A DNA stretch of 64,000 nucleotides from Nocardioides sp. Root240 (lineage in GTDB: Bacteria; Actinomycetota; Actinomycetes; Propionibacteriales; Nocardioidaceae): contig NZ_LMIT01000009.1 of the NCBI RefSeq assembly GCF_001428825.1, positions 321,058 to 385,057 of the forward strand, in the 5' to 3' direction. The position numbers and the translations under genes are program-made. Under the pieces are notes generated by a model, which worked only from the letters and a program-made list of their open reading frames with translations, had not been told where the DNA came from and made no database searches. Shown here piece after piece: positions 25,820 through 33,225 of this stretch. The number at the start of each line of letters is the position of its first letter. The stretch's first letter is position 1.

Positions 25820-26641
25820 ATGTCTGAAACGGCTCTGAATTCACCTCGACCGCCGGAACTGACCCATCTGCGTCTCGAGCGGCCCTCGGAGGGGGTCGCG
25901 CTGCTCGTGCTGGACCAGCCGGACCTGCGCAACGCGATGAGCGACGAGATGACCGCGTCGTGGGTCGCGGCGGTCGACCACCTGGCCGCGGACCCCTCCG
26001 TCCGGGCCGTCGTGGTGACGGGCGAGGGCAAGGCCTTCTGCTCGGGCGGCAACCTGTCGTGGCTGGCCTCGGAGCCGGACGCGACGGTCGACGACCTGCG
26101 CAACCGGATGCTGCCTTTCTACCGGGCCTGGCTGTCGATCCGGCGCCTGGAGGTCCCGACGATCGCCGCCATCAACGGCGCGGCGATCGGGGCGGGGCTG
26201 TGCATGGCGCTGGCCTGTGACATCCGGTACGCCGCGCGCGGAGCCCGGATGGGCGTGCCGTTCACGAAGCTGGGGATCCACCCGGGCATGGCCGGCACCT
26301 ACCTGCTGCCCGACACGGTCGGCCCCGCGGCGGCACGGGACCTGTTCCTGACCGGACGTCTGGTCGACGCCGAGGAGGCGCTCGGGCTGGGCCTGGTGTC
26401 GCGGGTGATGGAGCCTGCCGACTTCCGCGCGCAGGCGCTGGCGGTCGCCGCCGACATCGCCGGAGCCGCGCCGATCGCGACGAAGCTGACCAAGCGGGCG
26501 CTGCAGCGCGGGCACGCGAGCATCGAGACGGCGCTCGAGTGGGAGGGCCTGGCCCAGCCGGTCACCCTGGCCACCGAGGACCTGCTCGAGGGCATCCGTG
26601 CGGCGCAGGAGAAGCGGCCGCCGGTCTTCCGTGGGCGCTGA
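25820..26641 (+). CDS. enoyl-CoA hydratase/isomerase family protein
   Basis: A 273-residue crotonase-fold enzyme. The oxyanion-hole segments are GEGKAFCSGGNLSWL near residue 75 and INGAAIGAGLCMALACDIR near 120. The second catalytic region is GIHPGMAGTYLLPDTVG, in which the position of the usual GGG(G/S) segment is altered, so hydratase activity is probable but not certain. It has a C-terminal helix cluster TKLTKRALQRGHASIETALEWEG. The start at 25820 begins MSETALNSPRPPELTHLRLERP. It is monocistronic, ending in a large hairpin. Confidence 0.88.
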   Translation: MSETALNSPRPPELTHLRLERPSEGVALLVLDQPDLRNAMSDEMTASWVAAVDHLAADPSVRAVVVTGEGKAFCSGGNLSWLASEPDATVDDLRNRMLPFYRAWLSIRRLEVPTIAAINGAAIGAGLCMALACDIRYAARGARMGVPFTKLGIHPGMAGTYLLPDTVGPAAARDLFLTGRLVDAEEALGLGLVSRVMEPADFRAQALAVAADIAGAAPIATKLTKRALQRGHASIETALEWEGLAQPVTLATEDLLEGIRAAQEKRPPVFRGR

Positions 26642-26667
26642 GCGCGCACCGGGAGCCGCAGACGTGG

Positions 26668-26740
26668 CGAGGCCCCCGGTTCGCAGGACCCCTCGCTTGC
26701 CTTCCCCTTGCGAGCGAGGGACTGCGGCCCGGGGGCCTCG
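26668..26740 (+). terminator. large two-stage hairpin after the enoyl-CoA hydratase gene
   Basis: Outer arms cgaggcccccgg (26668-26679) and ccgggggcctcg (26729-26740) pair perfectly. Inner arms ccctcgcttgc (26690-26700) and gcgagcgaggg (26710-26720) pair with one G-T. The 73-base structure has no T-run behind it. It could be a terminator or a structured RNA. Confidence 0.55.
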
Positions 26741-26796
26741 TCGAAGCAGACGCTAGGGAGGCGTGGCGACTCCGGTCAATCCAGCGCCGGGGGAGC

Positions 26797-26971
26797 CTGT
26801 GGACGACGCTGTGGACACAGCTGTGGATGAACGGCGTCAGCGGTGGATGGTGGGGGAGGATCGGTGAGTTCGGTGTGGACGATCCGCGGTGAGAGCGGGC
26901 TTTTCTGGCGTCGTACGGTCGGATGACCTGCGGAAACACTGCCCACAGGTTCTTCCACCGCCTGTGGACAA
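26797..26971. other. cluster of DnaA-box-like sequences
   Basis: A perfect tgtggacaa (the complement of TTGTCCACA) is at 26963-26971. One- or two-mismatch relatives are tgtggacga (26799), tgtggacac (26810), tgtggatga (26822) and tgtggacga (26874). No dnaA or dnaN gene is near, so this is not oriC by context. Confidence 0.4.
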
Positions 26972-27010
26972 CAAATAGTCGAGCGGCAATCGAAGGGTGA
27001 TCGGGGTCAC

Positions 27011-28054
27011 ATGGAGGAGCAGGGCTACGACGGGACGCCGGTCGCCGCGCTGCGCCGGATCGCGTTCCTGCTGGAGCGCGGCCGCGCCGACAGCTACAAG
27101 GTCAAGGCCTACCGTGGCGCCGCCGCCGCGATCCTGCCGCTGTCGTCCGACGAGGTCGCCGAGCGGGCGCGCGCCGGCACGCTGACCCAGCTGTCCGGTG
27201 TCGGCGCGAGCACGGCGCGGGTGATCAGCCAGGCGGTCGAGGGGCAGCTGCCCGAGAAGCTCGCCGAGGCCGAGGAGCAGTACGGCGGCCCGCAGACCGC
27301 CGGCGGCGCCGGCACCGCACTGCGCGCCCGGCTGCGCGGCGACCTGCACTCGCACTCGGACTGGTCCGACGGCGGCTCGCCCATCGAGGAGATGGCGATG
27401 ACGGCGATGGAGTTGGGCCACGACTACCTGCTGCTCACCGACCATTCGCCGCGGCTCAAGGTCGCCCGCGGCCTGTCCGCGGAGCGGCTGACCCGCCAGC
27501 TCGACGTGATCGACGCCGTCAACGAGCACCTCGGCGACGGGTTCCGGCTGCTCAAGGGCATCGAGGTCGACATCCTCGACGACGGCCGGCTGGACCAGAC
27601 CGACCGGATGCTCGAGCGGCTCGACGCACGGGTCGCGAGCGTGCACTCGAAGCTGGCGATGGACCCCGAGCAGATGACGAAGCGGATGGTCGCCGCCGTG
27701 CGGAACCCGTACACCAACGTGCTCGGCCACTGCACCGGGCGTCTGGTGACCGGCAACCGGGGCACACGGGCGCAGTCGCGCTTCGACGCGCGAGCGGTGT
27801 TCGAGGCGTGCGCCGAGGAGGGTGTGGCGGTCGAGATCAACTCGCGGCCCGAGCGCCGCGACCCACCGACGAAGCTGCTCGACCTGGCGCGCGACATCGG
27901 CTGCGTGTTCTCGATCGACAGCGACGCGCACGCGCCGGGCCAGCTGGACTACCCCCTGCTCGGCTGCGAGCGCGCCGAGACCGCCGGCATCGACCCGGAC
28001 CGGATCGTCAACACGTGGCCTGTTGAGCGCCTCCTCGACTGGGCCACGCCCTGA
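27011..28054 (+). CDS. PHP-domain phosphoesterase with helix-hairpin-helix N-terminus (PolX-like)
   Basis: A 347-residue protein. The first 90 residues resemble the helix-hairpin-helix part of PolX (FLLERGRADSYKVKAYRGAA, LTQLSGVGASTARVISQAV). The PHP domain follows with its metal ligands in GDLHSHSDWSDG (about 112), LLTDHSPRLKVARG (about 140), KGIEVDIL (about 180), ARVASVHSKL (about 210), VLGHCTGR and SIDSDAHAPGQLDYP (about 300). The polymerase X catalytic domain is absent. Likely a nucleic acid phosphoesterase or exonuclease connected with repair. Confidence 0.88.
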   Translation: MEEQGYDGTPVAALRRIAFLLERGRADSYKVKAYRGAAAAILPLSSDEVAERARAGTLTQLSGVGASTARVISQAVEGQLPEKLAEAEEQYGGPQTAGGAGTALRARLRGDLHSHSDWSDGGSPIEEMAMTAMELGHDYLLLTDHSPRLKVARGLSAERLTRQLDVIDAVNEHLGDGFRLLKGIEVDILDDGRLDQTDRMLERLDARVASVHSKLAMDPEQMTKRMVAAVRNPYTNVLGHCTGRLVTGNRGTRAQSRFDARAVFEACAEEGVAVEINSRPERRDPPTKLLDLARDIGCVFSIDSDAHAPGQLDYPLLGCERAETAGIDPDRIVNTWPVERLLDWATP

Positions 28055-28155
28055 GCCGTCATTCCTGCCGGTGCTGGCTGCTGCGCGCCACGAGAGGGGC
28101 ACGCTCGTGTCGCTCGCTACGCCACCACCGACACGATGACGGCTAGGGTCGGCCC

Positions 28156-28722
28156 ATGGGAGCGCGGAGCAGGCCGCGGGTCGAGGTACGACGGTCCGAC
28201 AAGCGCCGTCGTACGGTCTCCGCCTACCGCGACGGCGCCAAGATCATCGTGCTCGTCCCCGACAACCTCACCGGTGACGAGGAGCGGGCGTGGGTGTCCA
28301 AGATGGTCGCCCGCATCGAGCGCAAGGAGATGCGCGCCGCCCCCCGCAAGTGGGACGACGCCGACCTGATGGCTCGCGCGCAGGAGCTCAGTGACGCCTA
28401 CCTCGGCGGACTGGCGGTGCCGGAGTCGGTGCGCTGGGTCGGCAACCAGCGCTCGCGGTGGGGTTCGTGTACGCCGCGCGACCGCACGATCCGGCTGTCC
28501 GAGCGGCTGCAGCGGATGCCGGAGTGGGTCGTCGACTACGTGATCGTGCACGAGCTGGCCCACCTGATCGAGCCGCAGCACGACGAGAAGTTCTGGGGCT
28601 GGGTGGCGCACTACCCGGCGACCGAGCGGGCCAAGGGCTACCTCGCCGGCTGGTCGGACGCGGCCCGGATGCCGCGGCCGCCCTCGCACGAGGTCTACCC
28701 CGCCGGTGACGCGGTCGACTAG
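28156..28722 (+). CDS. YgjP-like (DUF45/M48-type) metallopeptidase
   Basis: A 188-residue zinc peptidase of the YgjP/SprT-like DUF45 family. The catalytic motif is VIVHELAHLIEPQHDEKFW (about residue 132), with the third histidine in QHDEKFW, and the upstream family motif is RWGSCTPRDRTIRLSERL (about 100). The N-terminus is basic (RRSDKRRRTV). There is no signal peptide. It is convergent with the Nudix gene. Confidence 0.9.
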   Translation: MGARSRPRVEVRRSDKRRRTVSAYRDGAKIIVLVPDNLTGDEERAWVSKMVARIERKEMRAAPRKWDDADLMARAQELSDAYLGGLAVPESVRWVGNQRSRWGSCTPRDRTIRLSERLQRMPEWVVDYVIVHELAHLIEPQHDEKFWGWVAHYPATERAKGYLAGWSDAARMPRPPSHEVYPAGDAVD

Positions 28723-28729
28723 ACCTCGA

Positions 28730-29275
28730 CTAGAGGAGGATCTCCCGCGCCCGGGCGATCAGCGCGTGCATGGCCGGCTCGAGCTCGGGCAGGGCGTCGA
28801 CCGGCCACCAGCGCACGGCCAGGGACTCGTCGCTGACGACGGCCTCGGCCGCGGCCGGTGCGGCGGCGACGTAGCGGACATCGAGGTGGTTGACGCCGCC
28901 CCGGTCGCCGCAGAAGGGCACCGTGTGGAGGTCGAGCTGCACCGGCTCCGGGTGGAAGGCGAGCGCGGTCAGCCCGCTCTCCTCGTGCGCCTCGCGCAGC
29001 GCGACGGCGGCGAGGGTCGCGTCAGCCTCCTCGGCGTGGCCGCCGAAGTGGAACCAGCGCCCGGCCTTGCGGTGCAGGTTGAGTAGCACGTTGTCGCCGG
29101 TCGCGTCGATGACGAGGGTGCCCGCCGTGACGTGGTCCGGGTACGACGCCCGCCACATCCCGTCCGGCGTGGACTCCAGGTGCCGGACGTAGCGCACCCG
29201 GAGCGCCTCCTCCGCGGCGTCGGGCGCGCGCCAGTCGGCCAGGACGCGCAGGGCGTCCGTGTGCAGGCCGCTCAC
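28730..29275 (-). CDS. Nudix hydrolase
   Basis: A 181-residue Nudix-fold pyrophosphohydrolase. The Nudix box is GHAEEADATLAAVALREAHEESGL (about residues 77-100), matching GX5EX7REUXEEXGU. The flanking RKAGRWFHFGG and VNHLDVRYVA are typical of the group. The GTG at 29275 overlaps the stop of the upstream metalloprotease gene (GTGA), so the two are translationally coupled. The substrate cannot be deduced. Confidence 0.9.
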   Translation of the reverse strand: MSGLHTDALRVLADWRAPDAAEEALRVRYVRHLESTPDGMWRASYPDHVTAGTLVIDATGDNVLLNLHRKAGRWFHFGGHAEEADATLAAVALREAHEESGLTALAFHPEPVQLDLHTVPFCGDRGGVNHLDVRYVAAAPAAAEAVVSDESLAVRWWPVDALPELEPAMHALIARAREILL

Positions 29276-30636
29276 TCGGCGTCGGGCTCGTCGGGCTCGT
29301 CGGTGTCGTCAGCGGAGGCCGCCGGGCCGTCGAGCAGCCGGCGCAGCTCGGCGTCGAACTCGTCCTCGCTCAGCTCCTCGGGCGTCGTGGCCTCGGCACG
29401 GAAGGACAGCGGGTCGTCGAGGTCGGCCGCGGTCGGCAGCAGGTCGGGGTGCATCCACACGCCGTCGCGCGCCTCGGCGCCGGAGCGGGCGCGCAGGCCA
29501 CCCCACAGGGTGGAGGCGTCGCGGAGCCGGCGCGGGCGCAGCTCGAGGCCGACGAGAGCGGCGAAGGTCTGCTCGGCCGGACCGCCGGCGGCGCGGCGGC
29601 GTCGTACGGCCTCGCGGAGCTTGGCGGCGGCGGGCATCCGCTCCTCGGTGGCCTGGCCGACGACCTCGTCGACCCAGCCCTCGACGAGCGCGAGCGCGAT
29701 CTCGAGCCGCGACAGGGCGGCGGTCTGCGCCTCGGTCTGCGGCGGCTCGAACATGCCGCCCTCGAGCAGGCCCTGCATCGACTCGAGGTTGGTCGGGTCG
29801 ATGCCGCGCAGCTGCTCCTGGACCTGGTCCTGGATCTGCTGGGCGTTGATCTCGAGGCCACGGGCGTAGTCGGTCACCGCGCCGATCAGGTGCTCGCGCA
29901 GCCACGGCACGTGGGCGAACAGCCGCTGGTGGGCGGCCTCGCGCAGGGCGAGGTAGAGGACGACGTCGTCCTCGGTGACGTCGAGACCCTCGGCGAACGC
30001 GCGCACGTTGCTCATCACCAGGGCGGCCTTGCCGGCGGCGCCGAGGGGCAGACCGATGTCGGAGGCGGTGAGCACGTCGCCGGCCAGGGCACCGAGGCCC
30101 TGGCCGATCTGCATCGCCAGCATCCCGCCGACGGCCTGGCCGATGATGCCGACCAGCGGGCCGGCGGCGGCCTTCATCTCCTCGGGGAGTCCGCTCGACA
30201 GGCTGGTCACCGAGCGCGCGGCGACGGGCTCGACGAGGACCTTCCACACCGGCTGGGTCTCGACGAGCCACTCCGCGCGCGACCAGGCGGCGGTGGTGCT
30301 GACGCCCGACGGGAAGCCGGTCGTCGCGTCGAGCCAGTGGTCGGCGAGCCGGACCGAGTCGGCGACCCGGTCGTGGTCGCGGCCGGTCGGCGAGGGGTCC
30401 TGCTCCTGGGCGACCTGCTTGCGGGCGATGTCGCCTGCCGCGTTCCAGTTGAGCGGGCCGTCGTAGGGCTGCATCAGCGACTGGAGCTGCTGGAAGAACG
30501 CCATCTGGCCGCCCGGTCCGAACGGGCTGGCGCCGCCCGGCACCCCGCCACCGAGTGCTCCGAAGAGCTGCTCGAAGGGCGTGCCCTTGAACGGGTTCGG
30601 CTGGTCGTCGCCCGGGTTGCCCGGATCGTTGCTCAT
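29272..30636 (-). CDS. zinc-dependent metalloprotease-like protein (DUF2342 family)
   Basis: A 454-residue protein of the actinobacterial DUF2342 'putative hydrolase' family. It has an N-terminal Gly/Pro-rich part (PFKGTPFEQLFGALGGGVPGG), a central amphipathic segment (AAGPLVGIIGQAVGGMLAMQIGQGLGALAGDVL) and the family core LYLALREAAHQRLFAHVPWLREHL, followed by LALVEGWVDEVV as the candidate metal site. The C-terminus is acidic. The ATG at 30636 is chosen over one nine codons upstream, since the core sequence of the family starts at MSNDPG. It is coupled to the Nudix gene downstream. A counterpart lies near Rv3194c in mycobacteria. Confidence 0.85.
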   Translation of the reverse strand: MSNDPGNPGDDQPNPFKGTPFEQLFGALGGGVPGGASPFGPGGQMAFFQQLQSLMQPYDGPLNWNAAGDIARKQVAQEQDPSPTGRDHDRVADSVRLADHWLDATTGFPSGVSTTAAWSRAEWLVETQPVWKVLVEPVAARSVTSLSSGLPEEMKAAAGPLVGIIGQAVGGMLAMQIGQGLGALAGDVLTASDIGLPLGAAGKAALVMSNVRAFAEGLDVTEDDVVLYLALREAAHQRLFAHVPWLREHLIGAVTDYARGLEINAQQIQDQVQEQLRGIDPTNLESMQGLLEGGMFEPPQTEAQTAALSRLEIALALVEGWVDEVVGQATEERMPAAAKLREAVRRRRAAGGPAEQTFAALVGLELRPRRLRDASTLWGGLRARSGAEARDGVWMHPDLLPTAADLDDPLSFRAEATTPEELSEDEFDAELRRLLDGPAASADDTDEPDEPDAE

Positions 30637-30709
30637 GACCACGAATTTACGCCTGATCGCCAACCGGGGGTGTGGGGGAGACCCCTGAACGGACCCTTAG
30701 GCTGACCCC

Positions 30710-31138
30710 ATGCCCCACCCCGCCGTACGCCTGGTCGCGATCTCCGAGGAGCCGCTGTCGGTCGCCGACGTGCTCGACAGCCTCGAGGACGGCACCGCAG
30801 GCGGCCTCGTGCTCTTCGTCGGCCGGGTCCGCGACCACGACCACGGCCAGGGGGTGACCGGCCTGTCGTACTCCGCCCATCCCAGCGCGCTCGGCCGGTT
30901 GCAGGAGGTGTGCGACCGCGTGGCAGGGGAGTACGACGTCACCGGGGTCGCCGCCGTGCACCGGGTCGGCGACCTGGAGATCGGCGACCTCGCCGTCGTC
31001 GTCGCCACCACCGCGGGGCACCGCGGCTCGTCCTTCGAGGCCAGCCGGGCACTGATCGACACCCTCAAGGCCGAGGTACCGATCTGGAAGCACCAGCGCT
31101 TCGTCGACGGCAGTGACGAGTGGGTCGGGAGTCCCTGA
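30710..31138 (+). CDS. moaE: molybdopterin synthase catalytic subunit MoaE
   Basis: The large subunit of molybdopterin synthase, which inserts sulfur from MoaD thiocarboxylate into precursor Z. The 142-residue protein shows GGLVLFVGRVRDHDHGQGVTGLSY near residue 30, AVHRVGDLEIGDLAVVV near 85 and the active-site lysines in EVPIWKHQRFVDGSDEW at the C-terminus. moaD is not adjacent; MoeZ, its activator, is earlier in the window. It is divergent from the DUF2342 gene. Confidence 0.94.
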   Translation: MPHPAVRLVAISEEPLSVADVLDSLEDGTAGGLVLFVGRVRDHDHGQGVTGLSYSAHPSALGRLQEVCDRVAGEYDVTGVAAVHRVGDLEIGDLAVVVATTAGHRGSSFEASRALIDTLKAEVPIWKHQRFVDGSDEWVGSP

Positions 31139-31187
31139 CCCGCGTGTCCTGTCGGATCCGCTGGGTCCGGCGACCTAGGCTTTTCGG

Positions 31188-31535
31188 GTGGAGGTCCTCT
31201 TCTGGCTGTTGCCCGCCGGCATCGCGACTGCGGTCGCGATGCTGTGGGTCGGCTGGTGGGGCCGTGAGGGCCGGGGCCAGGTCGACCGCGAGACCGCGGC
31301 CCGACGCCTCGGCGAGGCGCTCTCCCGCGAGCAGCGCACCCGGCCCGGGTACGCCGTCCCACCGCGTGAGCGGGACCGGTCCACCGGCATCGCGCTCCGG
31401 CCGTCGAAGGCACGCCCGGTCGTGGTGCCTGCTGCCGTGGAGGAACCGGTGGTCGAGGAGTCAGTTGTCGAGGAGTCGGTGGTCGTGAAGGAGCCCGCCT
31501 CCGAGACCTCCGCGCGCGACCGCCGCGCGTCCTGA
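31188..31535 (+). CDS. small single-pass membrane hypothetical protein
   Basis: A 115-residue protein with an N-terminal membrane helix (FWLLPAGIATAVAMLWVGWWG, residues 4-24). A basic stretch of about 40 residues follows, then a valine/glutamate repeat (EEPVVEESVVEESVVVKEP) at 80-105. No catalytic motif. The GTG at 31188 places the helix at the extreme N-terminus. Actinobacterial genomes often have such a gene before the PDZ-Lon protease. Its role is unknown. Confidence 0.7.
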   Translation: MEVLFWLLPAGIATAVAMLWVGWWGREGRGQVDRETAARRLGEALSREQRTRPGYAVPPRERDRSTGIALRPSKARPVVVPAAVEEPVVEESVVEESVVVKEPASETSARDRRAS

Positions 31536-31582
31536 CCCCCTCTGGCGCCGCGACGTTGGCGCCGTCTGAGAAGGTAGGCGCC

Positions 31583-32632
31583 ATGAGCCAGCGCCTGATC
31601 GCCGTGTGCATCGCGGGACCCCTGGCGCTGATCCTCGGGGGTGTCGCCCTGGCGGTGCCGCTGCCGTACGCCTCCTACAGCCCCGGCCCGACCTTCGACA
31701 TGCTCGCCACGGACGCCAACCGGGCCGAGATCATCCAGGTCGACGGGCACAAGGCCTACTACGACAAGGGCGAGCTCCGGTTCACCACCGTGATCGCCTC
31801 GTCCAACGGCGACAAGCTCACCCTCGGCGACGCGCTCGCCCGCTGGCTCGACCCCGACAAGGCCGTCGTGCCCTACGACGTCGTGCACCCGCCGAAGCAG
31901 TCGGCGGAGGACGAGGAGGCCGAGGGCGCGGTCCAGATGACCACGTCGCAGGACACGGCCAAGGCCGTCGCCCTGCAGGAGATGGGCATCGAGGTCCCGA
32001 CCGCCCTCCAGGTCGCCTACGTGCGCCCCGAAGGCGCCTCGGTCGACAAGCTGCTGGTGCGCGACATCCTCAAGGAGGTCGACGGCGAGCCGGTCACCGA
32101 CGCCGAGCAGCTCGTCAGGGCCGTCCAGAAGCACAAGGACCTCAGCCTCGTGGAGCTGCGCATCCAGCGCGGCGACGACGAGCTCACGGTCCGGATCAAG
32201 CCGAAGATGGGCGAGGTCGACGGCAAGAAGGTGCCGCTGATCGGCATCACGCCGGGCCTGGGCTACGAGTTCCCCTTCGACATCCAGCTCCACGTGGACC
32301 CGTCGGTCGGCGGACCGAGCGCCGGGCTGATGTTCTCGTTGGCGATCTACGACACCCTGACCCCGGGCTCGCTGACGGGCGGCGCGACCGTCGCCGGCAC
32401 CGGCGAGCTCGCCCCCGACGGCCGGGTCGGCCCGATCGGCGGCATCGCGCAGAAGATCGCGGGGGCCGAGAAGGCCGGCGCGGAGCTCTTCTTCGTGCCC
32501 AAGGACAACTGCGCCGACGTCGCCGGGCTCGACCCGGACCTGCGCCTGGTCAAGGCCACCACCATGCACGAGGCGCGGCAGGCCCTCGAGAAGTGGGCCG
32601 GCGACCACGACGCCAAGCTTCCGACCTGCTGA
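31583..32632 (+). CDS. PDZ domain-containing Lon-like (S16) membrane protease
   Basis: A 349-residue YlbL/Rv3194c-type protease. A signal-anchor (LIAVCIAGPLALILGGVALAV, residues 5-26) is followed by PYASYSPGPTFDML. A PDZ domain lies at about 150-225 (VRDILKEVDGEPVTDAEQLV). The S16 catalytic serine is in VGGPSAGLMFSLAIYD (about 245) and the lysine in GGIAQKIAGAEKAGAELFFVP (about 295). It acts at the outer face of the membrane. The ATG at 31583 gives a normal signal-anchor. Confidence 0.92.
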   Translation: MSQRLIAVCIAGPLALILGGVALAVPLPYASYSPGPTFDMLATDANRAEIIQVDGHKAYYDKGELRFTTVIASSNGDKLTLGDALARWLDPDKAVVPYDVVHPPKQSAEDEEAEGAVQMTTSQDTAKAVALQEMGIEVPTALQVAYVRPEGASVDKLLVRDILKEVDGEPVTDAEQLVRAVQKHKDLSLVELRIQRGDDELTVRIKPKMGEVDGKKVPLIGITPGLGYEFPFDIQLHVDPSVGGPSAGLMFSLAIYDTLTPGSLTGGATVAGTGELAPDGRVGPIGGIAQKIAGAEKAGAELFFVPKDNCADVAGLDPDLRLVKATTMHEARQALEKWAGDHDAKLPTC

Positions 32633-32670
32633 CCACCTGCACCTGCTGCACCGAGCACGAAACGAGCCCC

Positions 32671-33225
32671 ATGGACTACGAGCTGGACGTCGACCCGGCC
32701 CTGGCGGCCGCCGTGCTGGAGCTGGAGGGGCACCACTCCCGGGCAGGCTGGGACCAGCCGGCCCGCCTCTATGCGCTCGTCGACACCGCTGAGCTGGTCG
32801 CCCAGGAGCCGGCGCTGGCCGCGCAGCTGGGCCTCGACCAGCCGATCGAGCGCGGCTCGCTGACCCCGGTCGAGCAGGAGGAGCTGCCCCACGGGCGGCA
32901 GCTCGAGGAGGTGCTGCCCGACATCGTGTGGCCCGTCGAGGTCGCCGGGTGCGCCGCCGTGGTCGAGCGCCTCGTGCTGCCGCCGGCGGCCGACGGCCAG
33001 GTCCCCGAGGATCCCGCCGCGGCACTGGAGTTCGCCCGGGAGCACCCGGACGCCGAGGAGGTACGCATCGTCGCCGGCGTCACGCGGCACGGTGCGGCGT
33101 ACTGCGCCCTGCGCATGCGCAGCCAGGACGAGGACATGGCCGTGATGGGCGGGCCGGACCTCGTACCCGGCCTGATCGAGCTGTTGCGTGGCACGCTGGA
33201 CGACGCGGAGGACAACGATGAGTGA
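32671..33225 (+). CDS. PPA1309 family protein
   Basis: A 184-residue soluble acidic protein, MDYELDVDPALAAAVLELEGH..., typical of the actinobacterial PPA1309 family. It contains PARLYALVDTAELVAQEP, LPDIVWPVEVAGCAAVVERLVLP and a C-terminal DLVPGLIELLRGTL. The function is unknown. It overlaps the UPF0182 gene by eight bases and follows the protease closely, so the three genes form an operon. Confidence 0.88.
   Translation: MDYELDVDPALAAAVLELEGHHSRAGWDQPARLYALVDTAELVAQEPALAAQLGLDQPIERGSLTPVEQEELPHGRQLEEVLPDIVWPVEVAGCAAVVERLVLPPAADGQVPEDPAAALEFAREHPDAEEVRIVAGVTRHGAAYCALRMRSQDEDMAVMGGPDLVPGLIELLRGTLDDAEDNDE

Larger units (their letters stand above)
26642..27010. other. intergenic region with large hairpin and DnaA-box-like motifs
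   Basis: Holds the nested hairpin at 26668-26740 and several tgtgga motifs, listed separately. No coding frame of recognisable kind is present. It must also contain the promoter of the PHP-domain gene. Confidence 0.6.

Noticed and set aside
26797-26971. oriC in the DnaA-box-like cluster
   Set aside because: No dnaA, dnaN, rpmH or other origin-linked genes are near, and only one box is perfect.
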